In this document: positions 26,818 to 36,293 of the stretch, one piece after another
How positions within the stretch are numbered: position 1 is the first letter of the stretch
Layout of the letters: the number at the start of each line of letters is the position of its first letter
Assembly (NCBI GenBank): GCA_030584105.1
Contig: CP129491.1
Location: 2,108,001-2,172,000, forward strand
DNA: 64,000 nucleotides
Direction of reading: 5' to 3'
From: UTCHB3 sp002050155
GTDB taxonomy: Bacteria > Bacteroidota > Ignavibacteria > Ignavibacteriales > Ignavibacteriaceae
The notes under the pieces: generated by a model
Databases searched by the model: none
Told to the model about the DNA's origin: nothing
What the model saw: only the letters and a program-made list of their open reading frames with translations
Position numbers and translations under genes: made by a program

Positions 26818-28587
26818 TTAGCCCAAAGTTTTCTTTCCGGCTGACTCAAAATTTCTAACCAACCGAAAACCAACTGTTGCGTCTTTACTCATCAAATCTT
26901 CGTAATCCCGAAGATAATTGGAGCAATAATTGGAGTCTAACTCCCAACAACCACCTCTTATAACACAATCAGGACCCGAGTCGGAACAAACAGGGTTATT
27001 TAAAAGAGAAAGCCTGTAGAAATTTTCCGAATAAGCATCCCAACACCATTCCCATACATTACCGGTCAGGTCGTAAATACCCAATTCATTAGGTTTCTTT
27101 TTACCGACTTCGTGGGTTGTTTCGTTAGAGTTTTCTGTAGTCCAACCCACTTCATCAAAATTATTGCTTCCTGAAAAAAGAAAACCGGAGTTTTTCAGTC
27201 CCCCTTTTGCGGCAAATTCCCACTCAGCTTCTGTTGGCAACCGATAGCCATTGGCACCAAAGTCGCAATCTACATTCACATCCGTCCCCTCGATACTGTC
27301 ACTCCAGCCCTGGTTTCCCCCTAATTTAGTAACAGTGTAGCATGGCTCCAAACCCTCAATCATGCTTAATCTGTTGCAAAATTCAACTGCCTCTACCCAT
27401 GAAATTTGTTCAACGGGCAAATTATCCCCTTCAAAATAAGCGGGATTACTCCCTTGAATTTTTTTCCACTGTGCCTGCGTGACCGGATACTTTCCCATTA
27501 AAAAACTGTCAATTTTAGCCCTGTGTTCAGGTGTGTCACCATCCCGATTTCTGTTATACCCCATTATAAATTCGCCGCCTTCAACCAAAACCATTTCAAT
27601 CCCGAGATTTAAATTGACTCTGTTGTTGTTTAACCAACTATCCCCACTTTGAAGTGATACCCCGGGGCTGCTGTCAGAATCCGGAAAAACTCTACCTGCT
27701 GATTGAAATCTTCGCCAACCGGTTGATACAGGGATGTCAGTTCCATAATCCGCACTGCCCTCTTTTTCCAGCACTTCCAATGCACTCAACATTTCCACCA
27801 CGCTCGAGAACCTCCGTTCCCTGTCCGGGTGTATAGCTTTCATAACAAAATCTGAGAGTTCCTCCGATATTCCCGGATAAAAAGCAGTGGGTGGGGGAAT
27901 TTCGCCGTTCATTATTCGTGCATAAACTGCTGTTACGGTAATACTGTTATCCTCGGGAAAAGGCGTTTTTGCGCACAGCATTTTATAGAAAGTCATTCCG
28001 AGTGAATATATATCGGCACGAATGTCAACTTTTACTGGATCAATAATGGCTTCGGGGCTCATGTAAACGGGTGTACCTTTAACCACGGTTGAAGCACCCT
28101 GACCGGCTTCTAACACCTTGGCGATTCCGAAATCAGCAATTTTTACCCTATCATCCGCAGTTATAAGGATATTGGCAGGTTTTAAATCTCTGTGGATAAT
28201 TGGTGTCGGTCGGAAGTGTATGTATGCAATACCGTTTAGCATCTGTTTGAAAAGATAAATCGCCCGGGAACGGCGTATGGGCCCCACTTCTTTTCTTATT
28301 ATTTCTTCAAGAGTTCGCCCCTCAACAAACTCCATAACAATACAATACTCCCCTTCGGAGACGAAAACATCAGAAACATTAACGATATTCGGGTGGCTGA
28401 GCATTCTGAGAAGTTTTGCTTCATTCATGAAAAGTTGAAGCACTGTGGGGTTGTTTCCGAATTGTCGCCACAAAATCTTTATTGCATATATTTCACCAAA
28501 GTGGATGTGTCGCGCCTTATAAACAACACCCATTCCGCCTTGACCCAATTCCTCTATTAATTCGTATGATTGTAGTATTTTAGCCAT
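26818..28587 (-). CDS. Ser/Thr protein kinase fused to a formylglycine-generating-enzyme-like (SUMF1) domain
   Basis: Residues about 8-270 are a Hanks-type kinase: glycine loop GQGGMGVVY, catalytic HRDLKPANI, DFGIAKV, and GTPVYMSPEA. Residues about 345-585 form a SUMF1/FGE-sulfatase-type domain with FIMGYNRNRDG, PVTQAQWKKIQGSNPAYF, GYRLPTEAEWEFAAKGG, GNVWEWCWDAY and VIRGGCWELDSNYC. In such fusions the SUMF1 fold is thought to bind rather than oxidise substrate, so activity as a formylglycine generator is doubtful. The enzyme is cytosolic, with no membrane span. It lies at the 3' end of a kinase/phosphatase/FHA cluster in the same orientation but is separated from it by 285 bp, so it may have its own promoter. 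A dead copy lies just downstream. Confidence 0.9.
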   Translation of the reverse strand: MAKILQSYELIEELGQGGMGVVYKARHIHFGEIYAIKILWRQFGNNPTVLQLFMNEAKLLRMLSHPNIVNVSDVFVSEGEYCIVMEFVEGRTLEEIIRKEVGPIRRSRAIYLFKQMLNGIAYIHFRPTPIIHRDLKPANILITADDRVKIADFGIAKVLEAGQGASTVVKGTPVYMSPEAIIDPVKVDIRADIYSLGMTFYKMLCAKTPFPEDNSITVTAVYARIMNGEIPPPTAFYPGISEELSDFVMKAIHPDRERRFSSVVEMLSALEVLEKEGSADYGTDIPVSTGWRRFQSAGRVFPDSDSSPGVSLQSGDSWLNNNRVNLNLGIEMVLVEGGEFIMGYNRNRDGDTPEHRAKIDSFLMGKYPVTQAQWKKIQGSNPAYFEGDNLPVEQISWVEAVEFCNRLSMIEGLEPCYTVTKLGGNQGWSDSIEGTDVNVDCDFGANGYRLPTEAEWEFAAKGGLKNSGFLFSGSNNFDEVGWTTENSNETTHEVGKKKPNELGIYDLTGNVWEWCWDAYSENFYRLSLLNNPVCSDSGPDCVIRGGCWELDSNYCSNYLRDYEDLMSKDATVGFRLVRNFESAGKKTLG

Positions 28588-28872
28588 AGTTATTTTTTCA
28601 GGATAAATAAGAATTGAATGTACTCTGACAAAAACATTGTGTTTCTCCCCGGTTTCTCAATTAATTATTTTAGCAGATACTTTGAAAGTACTTATTTCAG
28701 AAAACCTTCAAGGATGAAAAGAATACTTGCTAATTTAAAAAGTTGCTTTTATAACAATATTATTATTAAAACTGAGCAAAAATACTTCAGATATCACAAA
28801 AAAAACTACAAATAAAAATTATAAACCCCGGGTAAAAGCCAGGGATATAATTTTATTTTTAAGCCTTGCAGT

Positions 28873-30078
28873 TTACTTTCCTCCTTTTTTACCCCCTGAA
28901 TTTTTAAGCACCTCATTAATCTCACCGGTTACTTTTCCGGAAGAATTTATTTGTATGCTTACTTTAACACTTTGTTTAGTCCCGTTTGTATCATGGTTTT
29001 TGTTCCCGGGTTTTGGAGCCTCCGGTTTTGGATTGTTCCCCTTGTTTTCCTTTTTTTGATTTTCCGGTTTTGGATTGTTCCCCTTGTTTTCCTGTTGTGG
29101 CTTCTCCTGATTTACCTGACCTTCCTCGTTCCCCGTTTTTTTTTCATCCGGTTTTTGTTCCTGAGGCTTTTTAGCCGTGATAGAAATATTGGTTTTGCTA
29201 CTTACACCTTCCAGACTAACAGACATCATTCCGGTAATATTAAAATGATCACTGGTATCGCTTAATTCTTTCAATTGTTCAGGAGTAATATCAAAGGTTA
29301 TCTCTTTCTCTTCCCCCGGTTTTAGTGTCTCAGATTTTGTTTTACTTGTATTAAGAGAAACTCCTTTAGACGAACTGACCTTTAAAACCAAATTTGAAAA
29401 ATTTACTAAAAGTGGCAAGGGAGATGGGTTCTTGAATAAAAACTTTGCCGTGGCAGTGTAGATTTTGTTACTCTCGAAATTGCCCGTAGTATTATTAACT
29501 GTTTTTGCTATTTCGCCCCCAATTCTTTTTAAAAGCGCAGTAACAACTTCCTGATTGTTCAATACAACGGTATCATCCAAAATCCAACTGAAATAGTATG
29601 CTTTTGTTTTGATATAAACCTGTACATTGGTGTTGTTACTTACCTTTGCCTCCACATCACCCGCACTATTGGCGCCCTGAGAAGCCGGGGAATCCCCGCC
29701 ACTTCCTTTTGCAACACCTAAATCAGCTACATTAATTGTAACCGGGATAAAAAGTGTGTCGCTGTCATCCGATCCGATTGTAAAATCTCTGTCTCTCAGA
29801 GAATCGACTTCCTTGCCATTAACCTTCACGGAAATTTCCGATAAATTAAAATTAACACTTAACTTATTTGTAAAAACTAAAGGAAGTTTAACCGTCAACT
29901 CATGGGTAGTAGTGTCATAAGACTGAATAACAAACTCACCTTTTCCCACCACCACGGGTTCATCCTGTGTACGAAAAATGAGATAGTCAATTAATACAAA
30001 AAAAACAACCAGCGCCAAAACTGCAAATGACGCTAACCTTATCTGATTAATGTATTTCTTATCGATAAAATCAAACAT
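28873..30078 (-). CDS. Membrane-anchored hypothetical protein with two LEA14-like beta domains and a Lys/Pro/Asn-rich tail
   Basis: One N-terminal membrane helix (about 15-35, LASFAVLALVVFFVLIDYLIF) anchors the protein, with the rest outside the cytoplasm. Residues about 45-300 contain two similar beta-sandwich-like segments (each with strings such as LPLVFTNKLSVNFNLSEISV and FKNPSPLPLLVNFSNLVLKV). These resemble LEA14/water-stress (WHy) type domains; this assignment is tentative. The tail (about 308-372) is low complexity with a 14-residue duplication containing ENKGNNPKPE (DNA period 42 bp near 29031/29073). The gene starts 6 bp after the kinase stop and is therefore in the same operon as the kinase, phosphatase and FHA genes. 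Confidence 0.65.
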   Translation of the reverse strand: MFDFIDKKYINQIRLASFAVLALVVFFVLIDYLIFRTQDEPVVVGKGEFVIQSYDTTTHELTVKLPLVFTNKLSVNFNLSEISVKVNGKEVDSLRDRDFTIGSDDSDTLFIPVTINVADLGVAKGSGGDSPASQGANSAGDVEAKVSNNTNVQVYIKTKAYYFSWILDDTVVLNNQEVVTALLKRIGGEIAKTVNNTTGNFESNKIYTATAKFLFKNPSPLPLLVNFSNLVLKVSSSKGVSLNTSKTKSETLKPGEEKEITFDITPEQLKELSDTSDHFNITGMMSVSLEGVSSKTNISITAKKPQEQKPDEKKTGNEEGQVNQEKPQQENKGNNPKPENQKKENKGNNPKPEAPKPGNKNHDTNGTKQSVKVSIQINSSGKVTGEINEVLKNSGGKKGGK

Positions 30079-30084
30079 AAACTA

Positions 30085-31314
30085 TTAATCCTGTATTGTA
30101 TCCTTACCCGACGGTTTGTTTTTCCCTTCTGCAGGAGGGTTTTTATTTGGTTTGACTGTGTCTTTATCCACAGAACCGGATTCAGCTTTTGCAGAATCTT
30201 TCTTATTCTCTTCCTCTTTTTCTTTTTGCTTTTTTTCCTCCTCTAACCGGGCAGCATCATCTTTCGCTTTTTGTTCCCTCTGCAATCTGTCTCTTTCAGC
30301 CTGTTCAATCGAATCTTGATTGACTGAGGAAGTGGTATCTTGATCTTTAATTTTGCTACCTTTTAGTAAATCCGATATATTCGAACCAAAAACCAACAGC
30401 AAAATCACAATGGCGGTAAGAACGAACAGCAAGATGAAAGAAGATGCTCCGCCTGAAGATTTCCGGGTGGTTCCTTTCTCATCATTATCAACAGGTTTCA
30501 AATGATAATCAAGATACTCTTCACAGTGAGAAAAGCGCCGTAAGGGGTCTTTGTTCGTCATGTGATACAACATCCTCACCACACCCGGCGAAATGTGGGG
30601 GTAGTAGTCCAACGGGTTTTTAATTGGCGAGTTTACGATCTCGTTCATCAGGTCGTACTCTGACTCAAAATTCACATTATACGGCAGGTTCCCCGTCAAC
30701 ATTTCATAAAAAGTAACTCCGAGCGAATAAATATCACTTCTTTGGTCAACAGCTTTTGGGTTCTTTATTTGCTCGGGCGACATGTAGTAAACAGTACCAA
30801 GCTTAGTTCCCGTCTGCGTCAGCCCTTTATCACCGAGGATTTTAGCAATACCAAAGTCGGTTATTTTTGGGTTGCCGCTTTTATCAATTATAATGTTCCC
30901 CGGCTTAATATCTCTATGAATAATCCCCTGGGAGTGCGCATACCCAATCCCTCGCAAAATTTTATGAAAAATGGGCAGAGCACGGTCCTCCGGCAGCAGA
31001 CCCGTTTTTTTCAGCATATCTTTCAGGGTCATCCCCTCCACATACTCCATCACGATGAAATAATCGTCGTTAAACTGCACCAACCTCGTCAATTTAATAA
31101 TATATGGGTGAGTAAGTTTATACTGCGCTTTTGCTTCAGTTTTAAATCTCTCGACGATTTCGGGGTCTTTTGTCAGAGCGGGGTGCAACAGTTTAATAGC
31201 CACTTCCTGCTGCATGTGGATATCCTCGGCGAGGTAAACGGTGCCCATTCCGCCCTCTCCGATTTTTCGGATAATCCTGTATTCGTCTTTTACGATTTGG
31301 TTTTCAACAAACAT
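30085..31314 (-). CDS. PknB-like membrane Ser/Thr protein kinase
   Basis: The N-terminal kinase domain (about 11-270) has GEGGMGTVYLAEDIH, the Lys in EVAIKLLHP, catalytic HRDIKPGNI, DFGIAKI, and GTVYYMSPEQI. A single membrane span (about 293-315, FILLFVLTAIVILLLVFG) follows. The extracytoplasmic C-terminus is a highly charged Lys/Glu/Asp coiled coil (about 335-409) rather than PASTA repeats. The kinase would phosphorylate cytosolic proteins recognised by the FHA partners and be reversed by the adjacent PP2C phosphatase. Gaps are 48 bp to the phosphatase gene and 6 bp to the next. Confidence 0.92.
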   Translation of the reverse strand: MFVENQIVKDEYRIIRKIGEGGMGTVYLAEDIHMQQEVAIKLLHPALTKDPEIVERFKTEAKAQYKLTHPYIIKLTRLVQFNDDYFIVMEYVEGMTLKDMLKKTGLLPEDRALPIFHKILRGIGYAHSQGIIHRDIKPGNIIIDKSGNPKITDFGIAKILGDKGLTQTGTKLGTVYYMSPEQIKNPKAVDQRSDIYSLGVTFYEMLTGNLPYNVNFESEYDLMNEIVNSPIKNPLDYYPHISPGVVRMLYHMTNKDPLRRFSHCEEYLDYHLKPVDNDEKGTTRKSSGGASSFILLFVLTAIVILLLVFGSNISDLLKGSKIKDQDTTSSVNQDSIEQAERDRLQREQKAKDDAARLEEEKKQKEKEEENKKDSAKAESGSVDKDTVKPNKNPPAEGKNKPSGKDTIQD

Positions 31315-31362
31315 TATAACTCGGTTTCAAATTTAGTGCGGGTCCTCCCCATGCGGAATAAA

Positions 31363-32322
31363 TCACTTCTGCCCCCCTGAATCGGGCTTATCAGAACCGG
31401 AAGTGGTGCCGGTTGAATCTGTGGGTGTTCCTTTTGAATCGTTATCCTTTTGAATAACCGCAATTTTGCTGTTGTTAGCAAGAATAAACCAAAGAATAAT
31501 CACCAAAATTATGGCAGTAACAGTGCCGTATAATTGCTTAACCATCGCCTGTTGTTTAAGGCTAAGCGCCCGCTTTTTGCCTTCAGCAACCTTAATCACC
31601 TGAACGGTGATATTATCGTTTCCGCCTCTGTTGTTTGCGAGTGCTACAAGTTCTTCGCAGGCTTTCACAGGGTTATTCTTCAGGACGATGTCTCTTATTT
31701 CTTTATCATCGACATGCCCGGTAAGCCCGTCACTGCAAAGAACAATAATATCATCTTTAAAAAGTACTTCGTCTCTGGCGTCAACCTCCGGTTCGGAATC
31801 ACCGTTGGGGCCCAGTGACCTTAAAATGACATTTTTTTTAGGGTGATTTTCAGCCTGTTCCGGCGTGATCACGGCACTCGCCACCAATTCTTCCACAAAA
31901 GAGTGGTCGCGGGTCAGCCGTTCAATTTCTTCATCACGGACGCGGTAAGCCCGGCTGTCGCCGATGTGTGCAATAAAGAGTTGGCTTCCCTGTATCAAAG
32001 CAATAACGGCGGTTGTTCCCATTCTTCCCAATTCAGGGTCTTCCTGGGCTTTTTTAACAATTTCGGCGTCTGCTTTTTTCAATGCCTGATAAAGTTCAGT
32101 CCGCATATTTGCGTCAGCTTTAACGGAAGAGAAGTGGTTTTTAATCGTCTCGACTGCAGTAGTGGAAGCTGTTCTTCCCCCTTTATAGCCGCCCATACCA
32201 TCACAAACAATGAAAAGACTACCGTATTCCCCTTTGAAGGAACCAAAATAGTCTTCGTTCGCTTTCCTTTTTTGCCCCACATCGGATTTGTTTCCAAACT
32301 CTAACTTAGTTATATCGCTCAT
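31363..32322 (-). CDS. PP2C-family Ser/Thr protein phosphatase with C-terminal membrane anchor
   Basis: Residues about 5-240 form a PPM/PP2C domain of bacterial Stp1/PrpC type. The metal-binding DGMGGYKGG, IGDSRAYRV, CSDGLTGHV and GGNDNITVQVI motifs are all present. A hydrophobic helix (about 262-284) follows, then a Gly/Thr/Ser-rich tail ending in an Asp-Lys region. It dephosphorylates Ser/Thr phosphoproteins and should counteract the kinase encoded 48 bp downstream. The gene begins 13 bp after the VWA/FHA gene, so it is part of one operon. Membrane anchoring fits co-localisation with the membrane kinase. Confidence 0.93.
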   Translation of the reverse strand: MSDITKLEFGNKSDVGQKRKANEDYFGSFKGEYGSLFIVCDGMGGYKGGRTASTTAVETIKNHFSSVKADANMRTELYQALKKADAEIVKKAQEDPELGRMGTTAVIALIQGSQLFIAHIGDSRAYRVRDEEIERLTRDHSFVEELVASAVITPEQAENHPKKNVILRSLGPNGDSEPEVDARDEVLFKDDIIVLCSDGLTGHVDDKEIRDIVLKNNPVKACEELVALANNRGGNDNITVQVIKVAEGKKRALSLKQQAMVKQLYGTVTAIILVIILWFILANNSKIAVIQKDNDSKGTPTDSTGTTSGSDKPDSGGQK

Positions 32323-32335
32323 TCATCACTCCGCA

Positions 32336-33979
32336 CTATTGAATTCTAAAATAGCCTTCGCAGCCGCCGATTTTGAAGGAATTTCCGTCAGAAACAGGAA
32401 CGGGTGCAGAAATTTTAGCAGTGTTAACGAACACTCCGTTAGAAGAATTCAGGTCTTCGATAAAAAACTGTCCGTTGACGAAAGTAATTCTGGCGTGTTT
32501 TTTTGAAACCGTAGGCACAGGCAGCACAATAGTGGCTTCGTTTGCCGATCTTCCGATCACGCCGCCGGCTGTGGTAATGGAAATTTGCTTGCCGGCAAGT
32601 TCACCAATTTTAATATCCAGCACTAAAGTATTACCCCCTGCACCGGGTTTCGGGGCAGCTCTGAAAATGATTGTTTCACCGCCGGCACCTGTTGCACCAC
32701 CGGCACCGTATGCTCCGCCGGCATTGTATGCACCACCGCCGGGGGCGCCTGTTGAGCCTGCGCCACCCAAACCCGATTCTTCAATCAAAGTGGGGGGAAG
32801 AGCTTCTTTTGTGCTTTTTACCTCCGGTTCCTGATTTTGCCGTTTTTCAGCCGCTTCTGCTTTGGCGGCGGCGGCTTCTCTTTCAAGCTCTTTCATCCGT
32901 TCTTCAGCAGCCAGCGCCAGGCGTTTCTTCTTTTTCGAGCTTAGCACAAGCAGCGTAACCACCACGGCAATCAGCACCACACCGCCTGCAATAATTATCC
33001 ATAACAGGGGTAACTTTTCGGCATTATCTTCTTTTTTTATGGAACCGGCGGCAGGTAGAGAAATTTTCTTTTCCACCACTTCTGCAGACCAAGTATCTTT
33101 ATTGACCTTAAAAACCCCCGGAACATCCTGCCCTTTTCCTTCAAGGTCGTAAATTTTATATGTAACCATATAGATGTTAAGGATATTCGCTCTCATCAAT
33201 TTAAAGTTTTCATCAAGTTGTTGCCTGTTCAACGATTCGTAATACCTTCCGCCCGTTTCGTTGCCAATCTTCTCTAAGTTTTGCAAAGCCTGCTTGTTGC
33301 CGGAAGTGTATCCGAAAGTGAAAACCGGGATCCCCTCTTTTTTAGCTTTGAAAATGACATCATCAACCGTATAAGCGCCGCCACTGCTTTGGTTATCCCC
33401 ATCCCCCAGAATAATCATTGCAACCGGTTCGTTATTCCTCGCTTTGTCTTTAATTTTTTCAATCCCTTTGTCGGCACCGTAAAACAGAGCAGTGTTTTGA
33501 TCCGTTGCAGCCAAACCTTTAACCTGTTTTCGTAGGTAGTCTTTATCGTTGCTGAAATCAGCTACCAGATTGGCATCGTCACCGTAAGAGAAAATAGCGA
33601 GAAAGTCTTTCGCCCCAAGTTCGTTGATATAAGTGAGCACGGCGTTTTTAGAGTCTTCCATCGGTTTTCCTCTCATCGAGCCGGAGATATCAATACACAG
33701 CACGGTGTAAAGCCCTTTCCCGGTAGAACCGAGAGTAGGCGTTGCAAGAATTTCGCCCTGCTTACCGTCAAGAATAGCAGTGAAATTACTCGGACCTAAC
33801 CCGAGAACCGGCTTACCATAGTTATCGTAAACCATTAAAGCTGAAACAGTTTTCTGCGGGAACTCTGTTGCGTCAGTTTTAATATATTTGAGAGTAATAC
33901 CCTGCGGTCTGACTGTTGCGCTAAAGATTAAAAACACACCTACAAGTGTTAAGATTGATAGTTGTATCTTTGTTTTCAT
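32336..33979 (-). CDS. VWA domain, membrane span and cytosolic FHA domain protein
   Basis: A signal peptide (about 1-26) leads to an extracytoplasmic von Willebrand A domain (about 85-275) with an intact MIDAS start, DISGSMRG, and IILGDGDNQSSGG. A membrane helix (about 322-345) is followed by a Lys/Arg/Ala-rich coil, a Gly/Ala-rich linker with GAGGATGAGG-like repeats, and a C-terminal FHA domain (about 445-545). The FHA domain carries GRSANEATI, VSKKHARI and DLNSSNGVFVN, which bind phosphothreonine. The arrangement could link an external or periplasmic ligand to the Ser/Thr phosphorylation circuit encoded around it. It lies 42 bp downstream of the zinc-ribbon/FHA gene and 13 bp upstream of the phosphatase. 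Confidence 0.9.
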   Translation of the reverse strand: MKTKIQLSILTLVGVFLIFSATVRPQGITLKYIKTDATEFPQKTVSALMVYDNYGKPVLGLGPSNFTAILDGKQGEILATPTLGSTGKGLYTVLCIDISGSMRGKPMEDSKNAVLTYINELGAKDFLAIFSYGDDANLVADFSNDKDYLRKQVKGLAATDQNTALFYGADKGIEKIKDKARNNEPVAMIILGDGDNQSSGGAYTVDDVIFKAKKEGIPVFTFGYTSGNKQALQNLEKIGNETGGRYYESLNRQQLDENFKLMRANILNIYMVTYKIYDLEGKGQDVPGVFKVNKDTWSAEVVEKKISLPAAGSIKKEDNAEKLPLLWIIIAGGVVLIAVVVTLLVLSSKKKKRLALAAEERMKELEREAAAAKAEAAEKRQNQEPEVKSTKEALPPTLIEESGLGGAGSTGAPGGGAYNAGGAYGAGGATGAGGETIIFRAAPKPGAGGNTLVLDIKIGELAGKQISITTAGGVIGRSANEATIVLPVPTVSKKHARITFVNGQFFIEDLNSSNGVFVNTAKISAPVPVSDGNSFKIGGCEGYFRIQ

Positions 33980-34021
33980 ACTTCCATCCGGTTTAATTTA
34001 TCCGAAAAAAATGCCTTTTAC

Positions 34022-34678
34022 TCAGATTATAATAAATTTAGTTTTCACTTCACCGAAGCGAATCTCGTCGCGATCAGAAAGTTTAACTTTTTCATCTACC
34101 GAAACACCGTTATGGTAAGTTCCGTTGGTGGAAAGTTCGTCTGCAAGCTGAAATTTATCGTCACGGTAGAGTATCAAAGCATGTTTATCGCTTACAGTTG
34201 AGTTGTTTATCTGAATGGCAGCGGGGTAAACCCTGCCAATCAAATTGCGCCCTTCATAAAGATTAAACACCGTGCCCAACGGGTTAAGATCGTAAGTTAC
34301 GAGAAAGCCGACGATTTTTCTGCCCGGCATCTCAGGAGCCTGTGGTTTCGCATAAGAAAAATTGGGTGAAGGCGCATTCTGGTTTGGTGTTAATATCTGT
34401 GTTCTGTCGTCAGCTACACCTCCTCCGCCGCCACCCATAGGCACAACAGGAGCCGAGGTATCAATCACTGTTCTGTCACCATCAGCGGCAACCGGGCTCT
34501 CTTCCAGTACAGTAGGAGCGCCACTTAACGATTCTTCCGGAGGGCAATATGGGCATCTGTCACCGGTGTATTGATGACCGTTGGAACATGTGTTAATAAC
34601 TACATTGAGTTTTGCACCACATTCCTGACAGTGGCTTTTATTCGAGGGAGTTTCTTTCCCACATTCAGGACATTTCAT
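34022..34678 (-). CDS. Zinc-ribbon and FHA domain protein
   Basis: 218 residues. Two CxxC-type zinc ribbons occupy the N-terminus: MKCPECGKE with HCQECGAK, and CSNGH with RCPYCPPE. A flexible Pro/Gly-rich linker (about 60-110) leads to an FHA domain (about 130-215) showing NLIGRVYP, VSDKHALIL and ELSTNGTYHNGV, a phosphothreonine-binding core. It is the first gene of the kinase/phosphatase cluster in transcription order and probably a cytosolic adaptor or kinase substrate. The 254-bp divergent spacer upstream should hold the cluster promoter. Confidence 0.9.
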   Translation of the reverse strand: MKCPECGKETPSNKSHCQECGAKLNVVINTCSNGHQYTGDRCPYCPPEESLSGAPTVLEESPVAADGDRTVIDTSAPVVPMGGGGGGVADDRTQILTPNQNAPSPNFSYAKPQAPEMPGRKIVGFLVTYDLNPLGTVFNLYEGRNLIGRVYPAAIQINNSTVSDKHALILYRDDKFQLADELSTNGTYHNGVSVDEKVKLSDRDEIRFGEVKTKFIII

Positions 34679-34932
34679 TAATTCATCTCAATTTAATTTA
34701 ACCGTTCAAAAAGATATTTCTCTTGATGGTAAATATAACAGAAAATTTGTTTGGTAAAATAGGCACTTTTAAGTTTTTGATGAAAAGTTATAAAAAGTTT
34801 TTGCCTTATTTTACCATTTTTTAACTACTTAGCCATCTGCACTTCAATTATGACACTTAAGATCGACTTTTTTCCGTAATTTTAAATTTATATGAATAAA
34901 ATTTCTGACCATACAAAGAAAGGCTGCTGCGG

Positions 34933-35463
34933 ATGGAATGGTATGTTGACCTTGTAACCCGCTACCCGATTTACACTGCGATGGTTCAGTTTGCGGTGCT
35001 TGGAACACTTGGCGACATGATCGCTTCGTGGGTGATAAAGAAAAAAGTGTTTTTGCCTTTTTCACCCGTTGAATTGCTGCTGAAATTTGCCGAGTGGGCT
35101 TTCCTTGCCGTTTTGATAAAATACGCTTTTGTGGGCTATAAAGGCTTTGTGGAAGTGCTGGTTGAAACAGGTTTGTTACCGGAACTAAACAGTTTTTCAC
35201 GCGCTTTTGCTATTTCTTTCACTATGAACCTGCAGTTCGGGTTGCTGTTGGTGCTTCTGCACAGGCTGTTGGATAACCTGATTGCCAAAAAACAGAACTG
35301 GGCTAACATCAATAAAGGGTTCTGGTCACTTATCTGGTTTTGGTTGCCGGCACACACGGTTACTTTTATGCTCCCGAAAGAGTTTCAGATCGGGCTGGCT
35401 GCCGTTTGGTCGGTCGTCCTGGGTTTAATTCTCGGGTTTTTCAACAAAAAATCGCAGGAGTAA
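34933..35463 (+). CDS. Small polytopic membrane protein, weakly Mpv17-like
   Basis: 176 residues with about four or five membrane helices. The opening YPIYTAMVQFAVLGTLGDMIASW and the end WLPAHTVTFMLPKEFQIGLAAVWSVVLGL (given here in overlapping short form) recall Mpv17/PMP22-type proteins, where Y-P-x-x-T and F-x-x-V-P-x-x-x-R are landmarks. The resemblance is weak, and no function can be given. The next gene, ogt, starts 4 bp after its stop, so the two are cotranscribed. Confidence 0.55.
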   Translation: MEWYVDLVTRYPIYTAMVQFAVLGTLGDMIASWVIKKKVFLPFSPVELLLKFAEWAFLAVLIKYAFVGYKGFVEVLVETGLLPELNSFSRAFAISFTMNLQFGLLLVLLHRLLDNLIAKKQNWANINKGFWSLIWFWLPAHTVTFMLPKEFQIGLAAVWSVVLGLILGFFNKKSQE

Positions 35464-35467
35464 GCAG

Positions 35468-35992
35468 ATGGCTTCAAATGATAAAAAGAAAATTTCAATC
35501 TCTCAGTTTAGCAGCCCTATTGGCACTATTATTACCGGCGCTCTGCCGGAGGGTGTTGTCTTCCTCGAATTTCTTTCGGAAGATAATCCCGACGCACAAT
35601 GGGAAAGGCTTAAAAAGAAATTTGACGGCGAGTTCACAGAGGATAAAAACAAGCACTTAGAGAACTTAAAGGAACAATTGGCGCTTTATTTTGAAGGGAA
35701 ACTTAAAAAATTTGACATCCCTGTTATTTTCTTCGGAACGGAATTTCAAAAGAAAGTCTGGAATGAATTGTTGAGTATTGACTATGGTAAAACCCGCTCG
35801 TACGGCGAACAGGCAAGAGCAATAGGTAAACCGAAAGCTGCAAGAGCTATCGGAGGGGCGGTTGGGGATAACCCTATCAGTATCGTGGTTCCATGCCACA
35901 GAGTAATAGGGAGCGACGGCTCGCTTACCGGCTTCGGCGGCGGAATACCAAGAAAAATTTTTATGTTAGATTTGGAAAAGAAATACAGCTGA
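35468..35992 (+). CDS. ogt: Methylated-DNA--protein-cysteine S-methyltransferase
   Basis: The suicide enzyme removes methyl groups from O6-methylguanine by transfer to its own Cys. Seen: the N-terminal ribonuclease-H-like half, the helix-turn-helix YGEQARAIGKPKAARAIGGA, the Asn hinge and active-site segment NPISIVVPCHRVIG with the acceptor Cys in PCHR, and the end SLTGFGGGIPRKIFML. Length 174 is normal for Ogt/MGMT. The ribosome site GGAG sits within the end of the previous gene. No Ada regulatory domain is present, so it is the constitutive type. Confidence 0.95.
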   Translation: MASNDKKKISISQFSSPIGTIITGALPEGVVFLEFLSEDNPDAQWERLKKKFDGEFTEDKNKHLENLKEQLALYFEGKLKKFDIPVIFFGTEFQKKVWNELLSIDYGKTRSYGEQARAIGKPKAARAIGGAVGDNPISIVVPCHRVIGSDGSLTGFGGGIPRKIFMLDLEKKYS

Positions 35993-35999
35993 ACCCCGC

Positions 36000-36293
36000 C
36001 CACGCTAACTAAAAGATGGATTAGCCCGGGTAATCAGAGTGTAAAAGCCTTCTCTCGTGATACAACGAGCGATCAAAGCAAACTACCGGATGGGTTAAAC
36101 CGGGCAAGTGTTGCGTTAAAGCAAGGTTAAACACCAAAAAACTGAAAGTCTGATATAACCAGAACCGAAACCCGGATTAAACCAAAAACAAAAAAACGGT
36201 GAGTAAGTTAAAATCCGGTAAACAAAAAACTTTAAGTAAAGCGAGACCATTTCTTTCAATTTTTTATCATTAACAAGACGGAGACAGACAATA
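36000..36293. other. Gene-free spacer before the S46 peptidase
   Basis: About 290 bp with degenerate, AACCGGGTTAAACC-like recurring words, which may be an eroded tandem repeat. No open frame or terminator is recognised. GACGGAGAC about 10 bp before the next ATG is a possible ribosome site. Confidence 0.4.

Noticed and set aside
28618..28815. 65-codon plus-strand gene in the spacer upstream of the kinase-SUMF1 gene
   Set aside because: AT-rich, no ribosome site, Lys/Asn-biased composition as expected of spacer DNA. The spacer more likely holds a promoter.
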